NCBI GenBank assembly: GCA_963798455.1
Contig: CAWCTD010000004.1
Location: 930,001 to 994,000, forward strand
Direction of reading: 5' to 3'
From: CAWCTD01 sp963798455
GTDB lineage: Bacteria; Acidobacteriota; Terriglobia; Bryobacterales; Bryobacteraceae
Length of the DNA: 64,000 nucleotides
A program made the position numbers and the translations under genes. The notes beneath the pieces are model-generated. The model made no database searches. It saw only the letters and a list, made by a program, of their open reading frames with translations, and was not told the origin of the DNA. Below, piece after piece: positions 45,893 through 57,127 of the stretch (position 1 is the stretch's first letter; every line of letters starts with the position of its first letter).

Positions 45893-46001
45893 GCGGTTTA
45901 CAGGCGCGGAGAAAGGCCCGCGGACCCGCTCCCTCGACCCAAGCAAGGCAGTCTGCTCCGAAGACCCAAAACCACTAACGGACATTAAGACATTAAGATC
46001 C

Positions 46002-46030
46002 TTGACTCCCGTTAAGAAGAGGCCCAGAAT
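46002..46030 (+). promoter_or_regulatory. Candidate sigma-70 promoter before the small membrane protein/sdh region
   Basis: TTGACT at 46002-46007 is separated by 17 bases from CAGAAT at 46025-46030. Directly upstream lies a tandem GACATTAA/GACATTAA at 45981-45996, a possible regulator site. The sequence is AT-richer than its surroundings. Confidence 0.45.
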
Positions 46031-46071
46031 ACCATTAGTTGTTGGTGCGTGACCGGGCGCCGGAGGCGTGT

Positions 46072-46236
46072 ATGAGCGGCCCTGAGATGTTCTGGCTCAA
46101 CCTCACCAACGCTGTGCTGGGCGCCATTGTGTTGTTCTTCCTGCTGGGAACCGTTCTTGCCGTTCTCTCAGAAATCGCCGGCCGGATCAGGATGAGGCTT
46201 GCGCCTCATCCGCGCCAGCGCCGCGACCCGCGGTAG
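46072..46236 (+). CDS. Small single-span membrane protein, 54 aa
   Basis: One strong membrane segment (TNAVLGAIVLFFLLGTVLAV) is followed by a basic tail (RIRMRLAPHPRQRRDPR), predicting an N-out, C-in protein. The ATG follows GGAGG at 46061-46065. It lies 91 bases before the succinate dehydrogenase genes, in the same direction and after a candidate promoter. No family name is recognised; a helper of a membrane complex is possible. Confidence 0.6.
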   Translation: MSGPEMFWLNLTNAVLGAIVLFFLLGTVLAVLSEIAGRIRMRLAPHPRQRRDPR

Positions 46237-46327
46237 AGACAGTCAAGGCCCCGAGAAGGGCAGCCATCTCACGCGAAGGCTGGTTTATATACTACAATGA
46301 CTGGTCTTGGGCGAGGTGGTGTGAATC

Positions 46328-48043
46328 ATGCAGCAGATCAATCATGATGTCTTAATCCTGGGAACCGGACTCGCAGGCTTGCGCGCGGCTCTGGAAATCT
46401 CAATCCGGACGCAAGGCGCAGCCAACATCGGCATCGTCTCGAAAGTGCAGGTGATGCGCTCGCACTCCGTGTGCGCGGAGGGAGGCACCGCGGCTGTGAT
46501 GCGCCCGGAGGAGGGAGACAGCCTCGAGTTGCACGCCTGGGACACCGTGAAAGGCGCCGATTTTCTGGCCGACCAGGACGTGGTGGGACGCTTCGTCGAG
46601 AGATCGCCGGATGAGATCCGTCTTCTGGAGCATTGGGGCGTCCCGTGGTCGCGCCGTGAAGACGGCCGGATCATGCAGCGGCCGTTCGGAGGGCATTCCT
46701 ATCCGCGTGCCTGCATGGCCGCCGACAAGACCGGCTTCTTCGAGATGCAGGCTCTCTACGACAACCTGCTCAGGTACAATAACTTCACCCGCTATGACGA
46801 GTGCTTCGTGACGAGCTTGCTCCTTGAAGGCGGGCGATTTGCAGGCCTGACACTCATCGACGCGCCGACGGGCGAGTTTGTCGTCCTGCGCGGCAAGGCC
46901 CTGCTGATCGCTTCCGGCGGCCTGGGCAATCTATACGGATTCACCACCTATTCCCAGACCGTTACGGGCGATGGGCAAGCCATCGCCTATCGCGCGGGGC
47001 TGGCCTTGGAAGATCCGGAGTTCCTTCAGTTCCACCCGACCGGCCTGATGCCATCCGGCATCCTGATGACGGAAGGTTGCCGCGGGGAAGGCGGTTACCT
47101 GCGCAACAACAAGGGTGAGCGGTTCATGGAGAAGTACGCGCCCAAGATGATGGAACTGGCGCCCCGCGATATCGTCTCCCGCTCGGAGACGACGGAAATC
47201 CTAGAGGGACGCGGCTTCCCTGGACCCGACGGGATCGATTACATCCAGCTTGATCTGACCCATCTGGGGGCCGAGCGGATCAACAAAAGGCTCCCACTGA
47301 TCCGCGAGGTTTGCATGAAATTCCTGGGCATCGACCCGATCACGGAGCCGATTCCCATCCGGCCGGTGGCTCACTACTCCATGGGTGGCATCGAGGCCGA
47401 CATCGACGGCCGGACCAAGGTGGACAACATCTGGGCGGCAGGCGAGGTGGCCTGCCATTCCATGCACGGGGCCAACCGCCTGGGATGCAATTCCACCGCG
47501 GAATGCCTGGTTTGGGGAGGCATCACCGGCAACGAAATCGCCAAGTATCTCGGGCAGGGCGTCAAACTCAGCGACGTGCCGGCGGCCAAGGCTCGGGAAG
47601 AGGAGAAGCGGATTTTCGACGGGCTCCTCAAGCAGGGCGGCACCCAGAGCCCGGCTCGCATCCGCCGGGAGCTTCGGACCCTGATGGACAAGCATGCCGG
47701 CGTCTACCGCACCGGCGAATCCATGCAAGAGGGTCTCGACAAGATCGCCGGGTTGAAGGAGCGCTTCCGGAAAATCATCATCGAGGACAAGAGCCGCATC
47801 TACAACACCAACCTCATTCACGCGTTGGAGACCGAGAATATGCTCGAGTTGGCCGAAGCGATGCTGTTCTCGGGCCTCGATCGCCAGGAATCCCGGGGCG
47901 CTCATTCCAGGACCGATTTCAAGACCCGCGACGACGAGGAGTTCCTGGTTCACTCGATGGTGTACTACACCGGCGACAAGCCCAGGCTGAAGTACAAGCC
48001 CGTGACCATCACCACCTGGAAGCCGGTGGAGCGGAAGTACTGA
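46328..48043 (+). CDS. sdhA: Succinate dehydrogenase/fumarate reductase flavoprotein subunit
   Basis: The 571-residue catalytic subunit oxidises succinate to fumarate with FAD. It has the FAD site DVLILGTGLAGLRAALE, the likely covalent-FAD His in RSHSVCAEGGTAAV, FLQFHPTGLMPSGILMTEGC with substrate-binding His, RDIVSRSETTE, and HYSMGGIEADIDGRT with active-site residues. ANRLGCNSTAECLVWGG closes the FAD domain. Length is normal. Genes for two membrane anchors and the iron-sulfur subunit follow. A TACAAT box near 46292 may be a -10 element. Respiratory direction cannot be told from sequence. Confidence 0.93.
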   Translation: MQQINHDVLILGTGLAGLRAALEISIRTQGAANIGIVSKVQVMRSHSVCAEGGTAAVMRPEEGDSLELHAWDTVKGADFLADQDVVGRFVERSPDEIRLLEHWGVPWSRREDGRIMQRPFGGHSYPRACMAADKTGFFEMQALYDNLLRYNNFTRYDECFVTSLLLEGGRFAGLTLIDAPTGEFVVLRGKALLIASGGLGNLYGFTTYSQTVTGDGQAIAYRAGLALEDPEFLQFHPTGLMPSGILMTEGCRGEGGYLRNNKGERFMEKYAPKMMELAPRDIVSRSETTEILEGRGFPGPDGIDYIQLDLTHLGAERINKRLPLIREVCMKFLGIDPITEPIPIRPVAHYSMGGIEADIDGRTKVDNIWAAGEVACHSMHGANRLGCNSTAECLVWGGITGNEIAKYLGQGVKLSDVPAAKAREEEKRIFDGLLKQGGTQSPARIRRELRTLMDKHAGVYRTGESMQEGLDKIAGLKERFRKIIIEDKSRIYNTNLIHALETENMLELAEAMLFSGLDRQESRGAHSRTDFKTRDDEEFLVHSMVYYTGDKPRLKYKPVTITTWKPVERKY

Positions 48044-48063
48044 AGGGGAGATAGGAGGCCGGT

Positions 48064-48501
48064 ATGACTGAAATCAAGAGGTATACAAATCGGCTCGGGT
48101 TGTGGGGGTGGCTCGGGGGCGGCCGATGGGGCGTGGAGCGCTACGCCTACATCCTGCATCGTCTCACTGGCCTGGGCATCCTGTGCTACTTTCTGATTCA
48201 CATTGTGGTCACGAGCCTGCGCGCGCAAGGCATATACCTGTGGACGGAGGGCCAAATCTTCCACCAGCCCCTGTTCAAGTTTGGCGAGTTCCTGGTGTTC
48301 GCCGCGTTCGCCTACCACGCTTTCAACGGCATCCGGTTGGTGCTGGTGGAGCTCGGATTCGCCGTCGGCAGGCCGTTCGAGCCAATCTATCCCTACAAGA
48401 CGTCACTGAATGTCCAGCGGCCCTTGCTCATCTCCATGATGGTCCTGGCGTTGATTTTTCTTGCCGCGGGCGGATATGAGTTCCTGAGGTTCGCCAACTA
48501 G
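48064..48501 (+). CDS. sdhC: Succinate dehydrogenase cytochrome b membrane subunit (SdhC-like)
   Basis: This 145-residue anchor has three membrane helices. The first contains YILHRLTGLGILCYFLIHIV with the SdhC-type HRxTG motif and a candidate heme-ligand His; the second contains FLVFAAFAYHAFNGIRLVLV with another His; the third is LLISMMVLALIFLAAGGYEF. It binds quinone and heme b with the following small subunit. It starts 20 bases after sdhA with a GGAGG-like site. Confidence 0.88.
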   Translation: MTEIKRYTNRLGLWGWLGGGRWGVERYAYILHRLTGLGILCYFLIHIVVTSLRAQGIYLWTEGQIFHQPLFKFGEFLVFAAFAYHAFNGIRLVLVELGFAVGRPFEPIYPYKTSLNVQRPLLISMMVLALIFLAAGGYEFLRFAN

Positions 48502-48509
48502 GAGGAGCG

Positions 48510-48890
48510 ATGCGCGAAACGAAATACTGGACCTGGCACATGGCGGCGGGAGTGGTGATCCTCTTCCTGCTCGGCCTGCACATGCTGATCATGCACGTGG
48601 GCGGCATCACACATCTGTTCGCCCCTAACGGCGGCGAGGCCGTCTCTAAGGACAACAGCCTGTATCGGGACGGCATGCTGTTCTTCACCGTCACTTATAT
48701 CCTCCTGCTAGGCGTCGCGCTTTACCACGGTCTCTACGGCCTGCGGACCATTCTTTATGAACTCACGCTGAAGCCGGCCGTCGAGAAGTCCGTCAGCTTC
48801 CTCCTCTTGATAATGGGACTGGGGCTGTTCGGACTGGGCACTTGGGCGGCCGTCACGGCACATGCCGTCGCCGCATTGGGAGTGAGGTGA
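48510..48890 (+). CDS. sdhD: Succinate dehydrogenase hydrophobic membrane anchor (SdhD-like)
   Basis: The 126-residue protein has three membrane helices: AAGVVILFLLGLHMLIMHVG with two His, ILLLGVALYHGLYGLRTILY with one His, and FLLLIMGLGLFGLGTWAAVT. This pattern fits the second anchor of SdhCD pairs. It follows sdhC by eight bases with GGAGGAG before the ATG, and sdhB starts five bases after its stop. Confidence 0.85.
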   Translation: MRETKYWTWHMAAGVVILFLLGLHMLIMHVGGITHLFAPNGGEAVSKDNSLYRDGMLFFTVTYILLLGVALYHGLYGLRTILYELTLKPAVEKSVSFLLLIMGLGLFGLGTWAAVTAHAVAALGVR

Positions 48891-48895
48891 GAGCC

Positions 48896-49729
48896 ATGCC
48901 GGAGACCAACACCACCGAACGCGAGGTTCGCTATCACATCACCCGGTACAACCCCGCGAGCGATCGGAAGCCATACGTGAAGACGTACCAATTGACGGTA
49001 CGTCCCGGGATGACCGTGCTGGACGGGCTGCACTACATCAAGGAGAACCTGGATGCATCGCTCGCCTGGCGCTACTCGTGTCGCATGGGCGTCTGCGGCT
49101 CGTGCGGCATGCTTCTGAACGGGCGGCCGACACTGGCCTGCAACACTCAGATCCTGCACATCGCCACTACGGATCTCACCGTGGGCCCCTTGCCCAATTT
49201 CGACATCATCCGTGACCTCGTGCCCGACTTGCAGCCGATGTTCGACAAACATCGCTCGCTGAAGCCCTACATCGTGCGGCCGGACGAAGCGGAGCTGAAC
49301 GATCCTGTCGGCGAGTTCTACCAGTCCCCCGAGGAACTCGAGGCCTATCTCCAGTTCACCTACTGCATCAAGTGCGGCTGCTGCATGGCCGCCTGTCCCA
49401 CGTTGGCGACAGACACCCGCTATCTGGGGCCGATGCCATTGACTTCGGCGCAGCGCTACAACGAGGACACTCGCGACGACGGGCGGCGTGCTCGCAGCCA
49501 GGTTGCGGGCAGCTCCCACGGCGCGTTCCGTTGCCACTATGCCGGTGAATGCTCGCGCGTGTGCCCGAAGGGGGTGGACCCGGCCAAGGCTCTCCAGCAT
49601 CTCAAGCGCCAGTTGGTACTGGATTACCTCCACCTGGCCAGGCGCAAGACGCCGTGCGAGAAGCTCCACGGGCCGGGCCGGGGCAAGCCGCTCCCCAACA
49701 TTGCCGCCGCGCCGGCGAAGACCGTTTGA
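48896..49729 (+). CDS. sdhB: Succinate dehydrogenase iron-sulfur subunit
   Basis: The 277-residue subunit carries electrons from FAD to quinone. The [2Fe-2S] ligands are in YSCRMGVCGSCGMLLNG and TLACN; the ferredoxin-like half has CIKCGCCMAACP and CHYAGECSRVCPKGVDP for the [3Fe-4S] and [4Fe-4S] clusters. The C-terminus is slightly extended (GRGKPLPNIAAAPAKTV). Start ATG 48896 follows GTGAGGTGAG. It closes the sdhA-C-D-B operon. Confidence 0.92.
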   Translation: MPETNTTEREVRYHITRYNPASDRKPYVKTYQLTVRPGMTVLDGLHYIKENLDASLAWRYSCRMGVCGSCGMLLNGRPTLACNTQILHIATTDLTVGPLPNFDIIRDLVPDLQPMFDKHRSLKPYIVRPDEAELNDPVGEFYQSPEELEAYLQFTYCIKCGCCMAACPTLATDTRYLGPMPLTSAQRYNEDTRDDGRRARSQVAGSSHGAFRCHYAGECSRVCPKGVDPAKALQHLKRQLVLDYLHLARRKTPCEKLHGPGRGKPLPNIAAAPAKTV

Positions 49730-49827
49730 CGCCTCTTTCCCGGCCCCGGCAAAGCCCTGTGCGCGGTGTGTTATTCTAAAATGGTACGAAATTGAGATTA
49801 CGAGAAGACAAGGAGCATCCACTCTAG

Positions 49828-50097
49828 ATGGCACTGGCGGCAGACGTCAAAGGCCGGGTGATTGGTACATACCGGGTCCACCACAAGGATACCGGTTCCC
49901 CTGAGGTGCAGATCGCGATTCTGAGTCAGCGGATCGTGGAATTGACCGAGCACTTCAAGACACACAAGAAGGACCATCACTCGCGGAGAGGCCTGCTGTC
50001 CATGGTGGCCCGGCGCCGGCGGCTCCTGAAGTATCTGAAGGCTTGCAGTCCCGAGAGATATCAGGCGCTGATCCAGAAACTGGGTATTCGCCGCTAG
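49828..50097 (+). CDS. rpsO: 30S ribosomal protein S15
   Basis: The 89-residue protein binds 16S rRNA early in 30S assembly. Family signatures are DTGSPEVQIAILSQRI, LTEHFKTHKKDHHSRRGLL and RRRRLLKYLK. AAGGAG lies upstream of the ATG, and TAAAAT near 49775 could be the -10 box. As in many bacteria it is followed by pnp. Confidence 0.95.
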   Translation: MALAADVKGRVIGTYRVHHKDTGSPEVQIAILSQRIVELTEHFKTHKKDHHSRRGLLSMVARRRRLLKYLKACSPERYQALIQKLGIRR

Positions 50098-50275
50098 AGT
50101 TTGGAGCGGGCAACAGCCCTTTGCCATCCGTCAGCGAGAAACAACTGGGGCATGCTCGAACCGTGCGGGTGTCAGGCCCGCCAAACGGGGTCCCGTCCTG
50201 GGGCGCCGCCAGCAACCATTGTCAACTCCAGTCTCCGGAATGGGACGGCTTGTGCGCCGGCCCGCGTAAAGATTG

Positions 50276-50294
50276 GCCGGTCCGTATGACCGGC
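50276..50294 (+). promoter_or_regulatory. Stem-loop in the pnp leader
   Basis: GCCGGTC (50276-50282) and GACCGGC (50288-50294) pair perfectly around a five-base loop, seven bases before the pnp ribosome-binding site GGAG. By analogy with other bacteria, where PNPase and RNase III control pnp through a leader hairpin, this could be an autoregulatory site. The rest of the 217-base gap after rpsO has no gene. Confidence 0.45.
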
Positions 50295-50314
50295 AGAGGT
50301 TGGAGATATTACCC

Positions 50315-52416
<2,102 letters not shown>

Positions 52417-52420
<4 letters not shown>

Positions 52421-52947
52421 GGGCTTGGTTCGAAAAACGTGAGCAGGTTGTCGCCCTGCTTCAGGACGCGCGTGCGGCGGAGCCTGCCGTAGGACTCCTC
52501 CAGGCGCAGGCGAACTGGGTGCTGTGCGATGACCAGGCTGGCCGGCTTCTCGCCGAGGAGCCGGAGCGCTTCCTGGTACTCCCGTTCGAGGTTGTAGGGC
52601 GGATCGAGAAAGACGATGCCGGCGTCGATCCGCTTCATCTGCTTCATGGCCGGGCCGCACAGGACCACGGCGCGCCCCTCGGCGTCAAGCGCCCGCAGGT
52701 TCTCCTCGATCACCCGCGCGGCGGGCCGGTGTTTCTCGATGAAAACGGCTCGGGCGGCCCCGCGGCTGAGCGCCTCGATGCCCACCGCGCCGCAACCGGC
52801 GTAGGCGTCAAGGAAGGTGCAGCCGGCGAGTCGCGGCGCCAGCACGTTGAACAGCGCCTCGCGCAGGCGGTCCGGCGTGGGCCGCAAAGCCGAGCCCGGC
52901 AGGCTCTTCAGGCGGCGGCTACGGAACTCTCCCCCGATCACCCGCAT
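52417..52947 (-). CDS. rsmD: 16S rRNA (guanine-966-N2)-methyltransferase RsmD
   Basis: This 176-residue SAM-dependent enzyme methylates G966 of 16S rRNA. It has the start MRVIGGEFRSRRL, the RPTPDRLREALFNVL segment, SAM motif I FLDAYAGCGAVGIEALSRGA and the catalytic motif DPPYNL. The ATG overlaps the recG stop (TGATG), so translation is coupled. GGAGGTGGC gives a good ribosome-binding site within the recG end. Confidence 0.92.
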
Positions 52948-55046
52948 CAAGCCACCTCCACCAGTCCATAGCGGCGCTGCCAGTGATCGCGAAGATATCT
53001 GACCGCGCGCCGGAATTCTTCGGCCGAAGAAGGGGAGGTCACGAACGCCATCGCTTCCGAGCGCGCCACTTCGAGCAGTTCGATGTCGCGGATGAGGTTG
53101 GCGATGCGAAACACCGGCAGGCCCGACTGGCGCGTGCCGAAGAACTCGCCGGGTCCGCGGAGCTTCAGGTCCGTCTCCGCGATGTAGAAACCGTCGGTGG
53201 AATCCACCAGCGTTCGTATGCGCTCCTGGGCCGTTTGGCTCAGCTTCTCGGTCACCAGGATGCAGTAGCTCTGCGTGGCGCCGCGCCCGACCCGTCCGCG
53301 TAGCTGGTGAAGCTGTGCCAGGCCGAAACGTTCCGCCTGCTCGATCACCATCACTGTGGCGTTGGGCACGTCCACACCGACTTCGATCACGGTCGTCGAG
53401 ACCAGGATCTTCAGCTCTCCCCGCTTGAAGCGGTTCATCACCGCCTCCTTCTCGTCGGCGGGCAGCCGGCCGTGCAGCAGGCCCACCGGCAGATCCGGGA
53501 AGACCACCTCGGAGAGGTGCCGGTGCATCTTCTGGGCCGCCTTCACGGCCTGAGTCTCGGATTCCTCGATCACCGGGTAGACAACGTACGCCTGCCGGCC
53601 CCGGTCGACCTGTTTCTTCAGGAAGCTGTACACCAGTTCGACCTGCTCGTCGGCGACGTGCTTGGTGATGACCGGCCTCCGTCCGGGCGGGAGTTCGTCC
53701 AGGATGGAAACGTCCAGGTCGCCGTAGAGGGTGAGCGCCAGCGTGCGCGGGATGGGCGTGGCGGTCATGACCAGCACGTCGGCGTGCACGCCCTTCCTCA
53801 TGAATTTCAGCCGCTGCATCACGCCAAAGCGGTGCTGCTCATCCACGACGGCCAGACCCAGGTTCTGGAACTCGACGTCTTCCTCCAGCAGCGCGTGCGT
53901 ACCGACCACGACCTGGGCCGACCCCTCGGCCACGAGCTTCTTCAACTGCGTCTTCTCCCGCGCCGTCGCGGAGCCCGTGAGCAGCACGACCTTGTAGCCC
54001 AAGGGCGCAAACAGGTCCCGCAGGTAGAAGTCGTGTTGGGCCGCCAGGATCTCGGTGGGCGCCAGCATGGCGACCTGGTAGCCGTTCTCGATGGCGATGA
54101 TGGCGGCCTGGGCGGCCACCATGGTCTTGCCGCTGCCGACATCGCCCTGCAACAGCCGGTTCATCGGATGGGGCGCGGCCATGTCGAGCGCGATTTCGCC
54201 CAGCACGCGCTTCTGCGCCGCCGTCGGCTTGAAGGGGAGCATCTGCTTGATCCGCGAGCGCGCCCGGTCGGAAAGAGAAAACGCGATACCGGCCTCCTTG
54301 CGCGCCGCGCCACGCTTGAGAGCCAGCCCGCACTCCAGCCAGAAGAGCTCCTCGAAGATCAGGCGAAACTGCGCCGGCGAGCGGAAGGCGTTGAGCAAAC
54401 GGAGATCCTCGTCCTGCGGAGGGAAGTGAAGCCGATTGAGCGCCGTCCAGCGGTCTACGAGCTTCAGACGGCCGCGGACCGTTTCGGGGAGCGGATCGGC
54501 GGCTGGGGGCAGTGTCCGAAGGGCGGCGTCGAGGATCCTGCGAAATACCCTGGCCGTGATCTTCCCGGCTGCCTCGTAGATGGGCACCACGCGCCCGACG
54601 TGCAGCGAAGCATCCCCCTCATCGTCCTCGCCGGAGAGGATCTCGAACTCGGGGTGCAGCATGGCGAGGCCGCTGCCGTGGCTGTCCCACTCCACCTTGC
54701 CATAGAGAGCGACCTTCCGGCCGGGTTCGAGCACATCGGCGAGGTACCCGGCGTGGAACCACTTCCCGGTGAGAAGGGCGCCGGAGGAGTCGGTGAAGGT
54801 GGCTTCGAAAATGCCCAGATCGCGGCGGCGGAAGCCGGCCAGCCTGGCGGAGCGCACCGCGCAGACGACTGTCGCCATCTCGCCGGGAGCAAGCTGCGAG
54901 ATAGGCTTCAGGTTGCTGCGGTCCTCGTAGCGGAAGGGGGCATAGGCCAGCAGGTCCTCCACGGTGAGGATCCCCTTGGTTTCGAGCACGGCGGCGCGGG
55001 CCGGCCCGACTCCCTTCACGTACTTGACAGGCGTGGCAAGGTTCAC
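52947..55046 (-). CDS. recG: ATP-dependent DNA helicase RecG
   Basis: The 699-residue helicase remodels stalled forks and Holliday junctions. The N-terminal wedge/OB domain (VKYVKGVGPARAAVLETKGI; DLLAYAPFRYEDRS) is followed by the helicase core: MNRLLQGDVGSGKTMVA (Walker A), VVDEQHRFGV (DEQH box), VMTATPIPRTLA and the C-terminal STTVIEVGVDVPNA with EQAERFGLAQLHQLRGRVGR. GTG 55046 is the best start before the NLATPVKYV segment, but no clear ribosome-binding site is present and the frame is open to 55100. Confidence 0.94.
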   Translation of the reverse strand: MNLATPVKYVKGVGPARAAVLETKGILTVEDLLAYAPFRYEDRSNLKPISQLAPGEMATVVCAVRSARLAGFRRRDLGIFEATFTDSSGALLTGKWFHAGYLADVLEPGRKVALYGKVEWDSHGSGLAMLHPEFEILSGEDDEGDASLHVGRVVPIYEAAGKITARVFRRILDAALRTLPPAADPLPETVRGRLKLVDRWTALNRLHFPPQDEDLRLLNAFRSPAQFRLIFEELFWLECGLALKRGAARKEAGIAFSLSDRARSRIKQMLPFKPTAAQKRVLGEIALDMAAPHPMNRLLQGDVGSGKTMVAAQAAIIAIENGYQVAMLAPTEILAAQHDFYLRDLFAPLGYKVVLLTGSATAREKTQLKKLVAEGSAQVVVGTHALLEEDVEFQNLGLAVVDEQHRFGVMQRLKFMRKGVHADVLVMTATPIPRTLALTLYGDLDVSILDELPPGRRPVITKHVADEQVELVYSFLKKQVDRGRQAYVVYPVIEESETQAVKAAQKMHRHLSEVVFPDLPVGLLHGRLPADEKEAVMNRFKRGELKILVSTTVIEVGVDVPNATVMVIEQAERFGLAQLHQLRGRVGRGATQSYCILVTEKLSQTAQERIRTLVDSTDGFYIAETDLKLRGPGEFFGTRQSGLPVFRIANLIRDIELLEVARSEAMAFVTSPSSAEEFRRAVRYLRDHWQRRYGLVEVA

Positions 55047-55122
55047 CGAGAAGTTCAGTGTACACTGACAACCGCACCTGGCGGGCGATGCCCGCGGCAC
55101 AGGCCCAGCCGGGATCGCGGCC

Positions 55123-56154
55123 CTAGTAGCCCTTTTGTTTGTCCACCACGTTGATCAGCGGCTCGTCGCTGGCGAAGCGCCGGAGGTTCTCCTTGAAGAT
55201 AGCCATGTAGCGCGCGTGCTCGCCATCGGAGCGGCCCGCGATGTGCGGCGTGATGACGACGTTCTCGAACTTCCAGAGGGGATGGCCTGGGGGCAACGGT
55301 TCGGGGTCGGTCACATCGACGCCCGCCCCGGCCAGCTTGCCGCTCTTGAGCGCGCCCACCAGAGCGTCCATGCTGTAGAGCCGGCCCCGGGAGACCGCAA
55401 TGAAGTAGCTGCCTTTCTTCATCAGGTCAAACTGCTTCTGTCCCATCATGTTCCGGGAAGCGGGAGTGTCGGGCGCCGACACAAAGACCACGTCCGTCTC
55501 CGGCAGCACTTGATCCAGCCGGTCCGGAGGGAACCACCTGTCCACCAGCGGCGACGGAACGATCTCATGGGGATCCAGTGCGGTGACGTGCATCCCGAAG
55601 GCTTTGGCGCGCGCCGCGATGTTGGTCCCGATTCCTCCCGCCCCGATGATGACGGCTCGCTTGCCCTGTAGTTCAACCGGGTGGTCCACGTTCCTGGGCC
55701 ACTCCTCCTTCACCTGCCGGGGGATGATCCGGTACAGTTCCCTGGTCAGCGCAAGCAGCATGGCGAAGGCGTGGTCCCCGATTTCAGGTCCTTGGGCGAT
55801 CTTGCAGTTGGTAAGAACGATGCCGCTGTTCTCCAACTCCGGGCTCAGGTACGACTCGACCCCCGCCACGTGGACCTGCACCCATTTGAGCTTCTTGGCC
55901 GCCCGGACAATCTGTGGGTTGACTGTGCCGATGATTCCGTCCGCGTCCACGATCTCCGTCATCATGCGGTTCTTATCATCCGCGACGACGAGATTGATGT
56001 TCGGCGCGGCCGCGCGCAGGTCGGCGATCTCCGCCTCTCCTATCTGTGAGTACGGGAAACCGCGGCTCGTGATCACGACTTTCTTCTTCGTTTGGGCGGT
56101 GGACACAAACACCCCAACCAATGTTGCCAGCACCAAGACAACAATCTCGCGCAT
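55123..56154 (-). CDS. D-2-hydroxyacid dehydrogenase with signal peptide
   Basis: The 343-residue protein has the NAD site VIIGAGGIGTNIAARAKAFG and catalytic residues Arg in AVSRGRLYSMDAL, Glu in DVTDPEPLPPGHPLW and His in VITPHIAGR, so the fold looks active. Unusually it starts with REIVVLVLATLVGVFVSTAQ, a signal peptide, predicting export or membrane anchoring. The ATG at 56154 follows GGGAGGAG; a longer frame upstream lacks a ribosome-binding site. How NAD would be supplied outside is unknown; a bound cofactor is possible. It stands alone between recG and the rhomboid gene. Confidence 0.86.
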   Translation of the reverse strand: MREIVVLVLATLVGVFVSTAQTKKKVVITSRGFPYSQIGEAEIADLRAAAPNINLVVADDKNRMMTEIVDADGIIGTVNPQIVRAAKKLKWVQVHVAGVESYLSPELENSGIVLTNCKIAQGPEIGDHAFAMLLALTRELYRIIPRQVKEEWPRNVDHPVELQGKRAVIIGAGGIGTNIAARAKAFGMHVTALDPHEIVPSPLVDRWFPPDRLDQVLPETDVVFVSAPDTPASRNMMGQKQFDLMKKGSYFIAVSRGRLYSMDALVGALKSGKLAGAGVDVTDPEPLPPGHPLWKFENVVITPHIAGRSDGEHARYMAIFKENLRRFASDEPLINVVDKQKGY

Positions 56155-56269
56155 GCTGGTTCTCCTCCCTCCGGCCCAGTCTCGTTTTGCTCTCAATGAC
56201 CGGACGTGCACATTGCGAAGTAGAATAGCACCTTGCCGGCCTGCACGCGGGGCAGGGCGGAGCGATATA

Positions 56270-57100
56270 CTACACCCCGGCCACCCGGAACCAGAGGAAC
56301 ATTTGAACGAAGCAGAAGGCGGTCACCAGCACGGCGGCGTAGGCGGCGATCCGCCACACCCGCTCCGTGGCGGTTTCCCGGATCGAAGGGAGGCCGGAGA
56401 GATAGGCGCAACCAAAACCCGCCGCCAGGCCGCCGATATGCGCCGCGTTGTCGATGCGCAATCCGGGCAGCAGCCCGATCGCCAGGATGTAGATCACCCA
56501 CCGGACGTACATGCCGCGGATCGCCAGCCCCATCGAGGTCTTGTAACGCACGCCGATGGCGATCATCGCGCCGATCAGTCCCATGAGTCCCGCCGAGGCC
56601 CCCACCGAGAGCCCGGCGGACCAGTAGGTGCTCGCCGCGAACCCGCACACCGTGGCGGCAAAATAAAAGACCAGCAGCCGATGGGCGCCGTAGATCTGCT
56701 CCACCTCCGCGCCCAGGTCGAACAGCACCCAGGAGTTCATCAGGATGTGGAGCAACCCGCCGTGGAGAAATCCTGCCGTCACCAGGCGCCACCATTGGCC
56801 GGCGAAAACGGCCGCCCGGTACTTGGCGCCAAACCGGTACAGGGTGAGGCCGTCGATGTCCATCCATCCGCCACTGCCGGCCTGCATGCTGTACAGCGCC
56901 GTGGCGGCATACAGCCCGAAATTCAGGAGCAGGATCATCGACGTTGTGAAGTGCGCCTGCGGAATCAGCCCGCCAAGGATGGCGCCGGGCTCGCGCCGGT
57001 CGATGGCGCGGGGGCCGACTTGCGCCTGGCAGTAAGGGCAGATGCGGTCGCTGCTGGTGATGAAGGCCCGGCAGTTCGGGCACATGCGGCGTTTGTCCAC
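56270..57100 (-). CDS. Rhomboid family intramembrane serine protease with zinc ribbon
   Basis: The 276-residue protein has an N-terminal CPNC..CPYC zinc ribbon (about 7-25) and then six or seven membrane helices. Catalytic Ser is in SVGASAGLMGLIG and His in DNAAHIGGLAAGFG; WWRLVTAGFLHGGLLHILMN is the typical loop with HxxxH-type residues. Rhomboids cut membrane proteins inside the bilayer; the substrate is unknown. It is divergent from the aldolase gene of the microcompartment operon. Confidence 0.92.
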   Translation of the reverse strand: MDKRRMCPNCRAFITSSDRICPYCQAQVGPRAIDRREPGAILGGLIPQAHFTTSMILLLNFGLYAATALYSMQAGSGGWMDIDGLTLYRFGAKYRAAVFAGQWWRLVTAGFLHGGLLHILMNSWVLFDLGAEVEQIYGAHRLLVFYFAATVCGFAASTYWSAGLSVGASAGLMGLIGAMIAIGVRYKTSMGLAIRGMYVRWVIYILAIGLLPGLRIDNAAHIGGLAAGFGCAYLSGLPSIRETATERVWRIAAYAAVLVTAFCFVQMFLWFRVAGV

Positions 57101-57127
57101 TAGTTACCATTGTAGCGTTGCGCACTC

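Noticed and set aside
53307..55154. 615-codon frame antisense to recG
   Set aside because: His/Arg/Leu-rich shadow of a highly conserved helicase gene, typical for GC-rich DNA.
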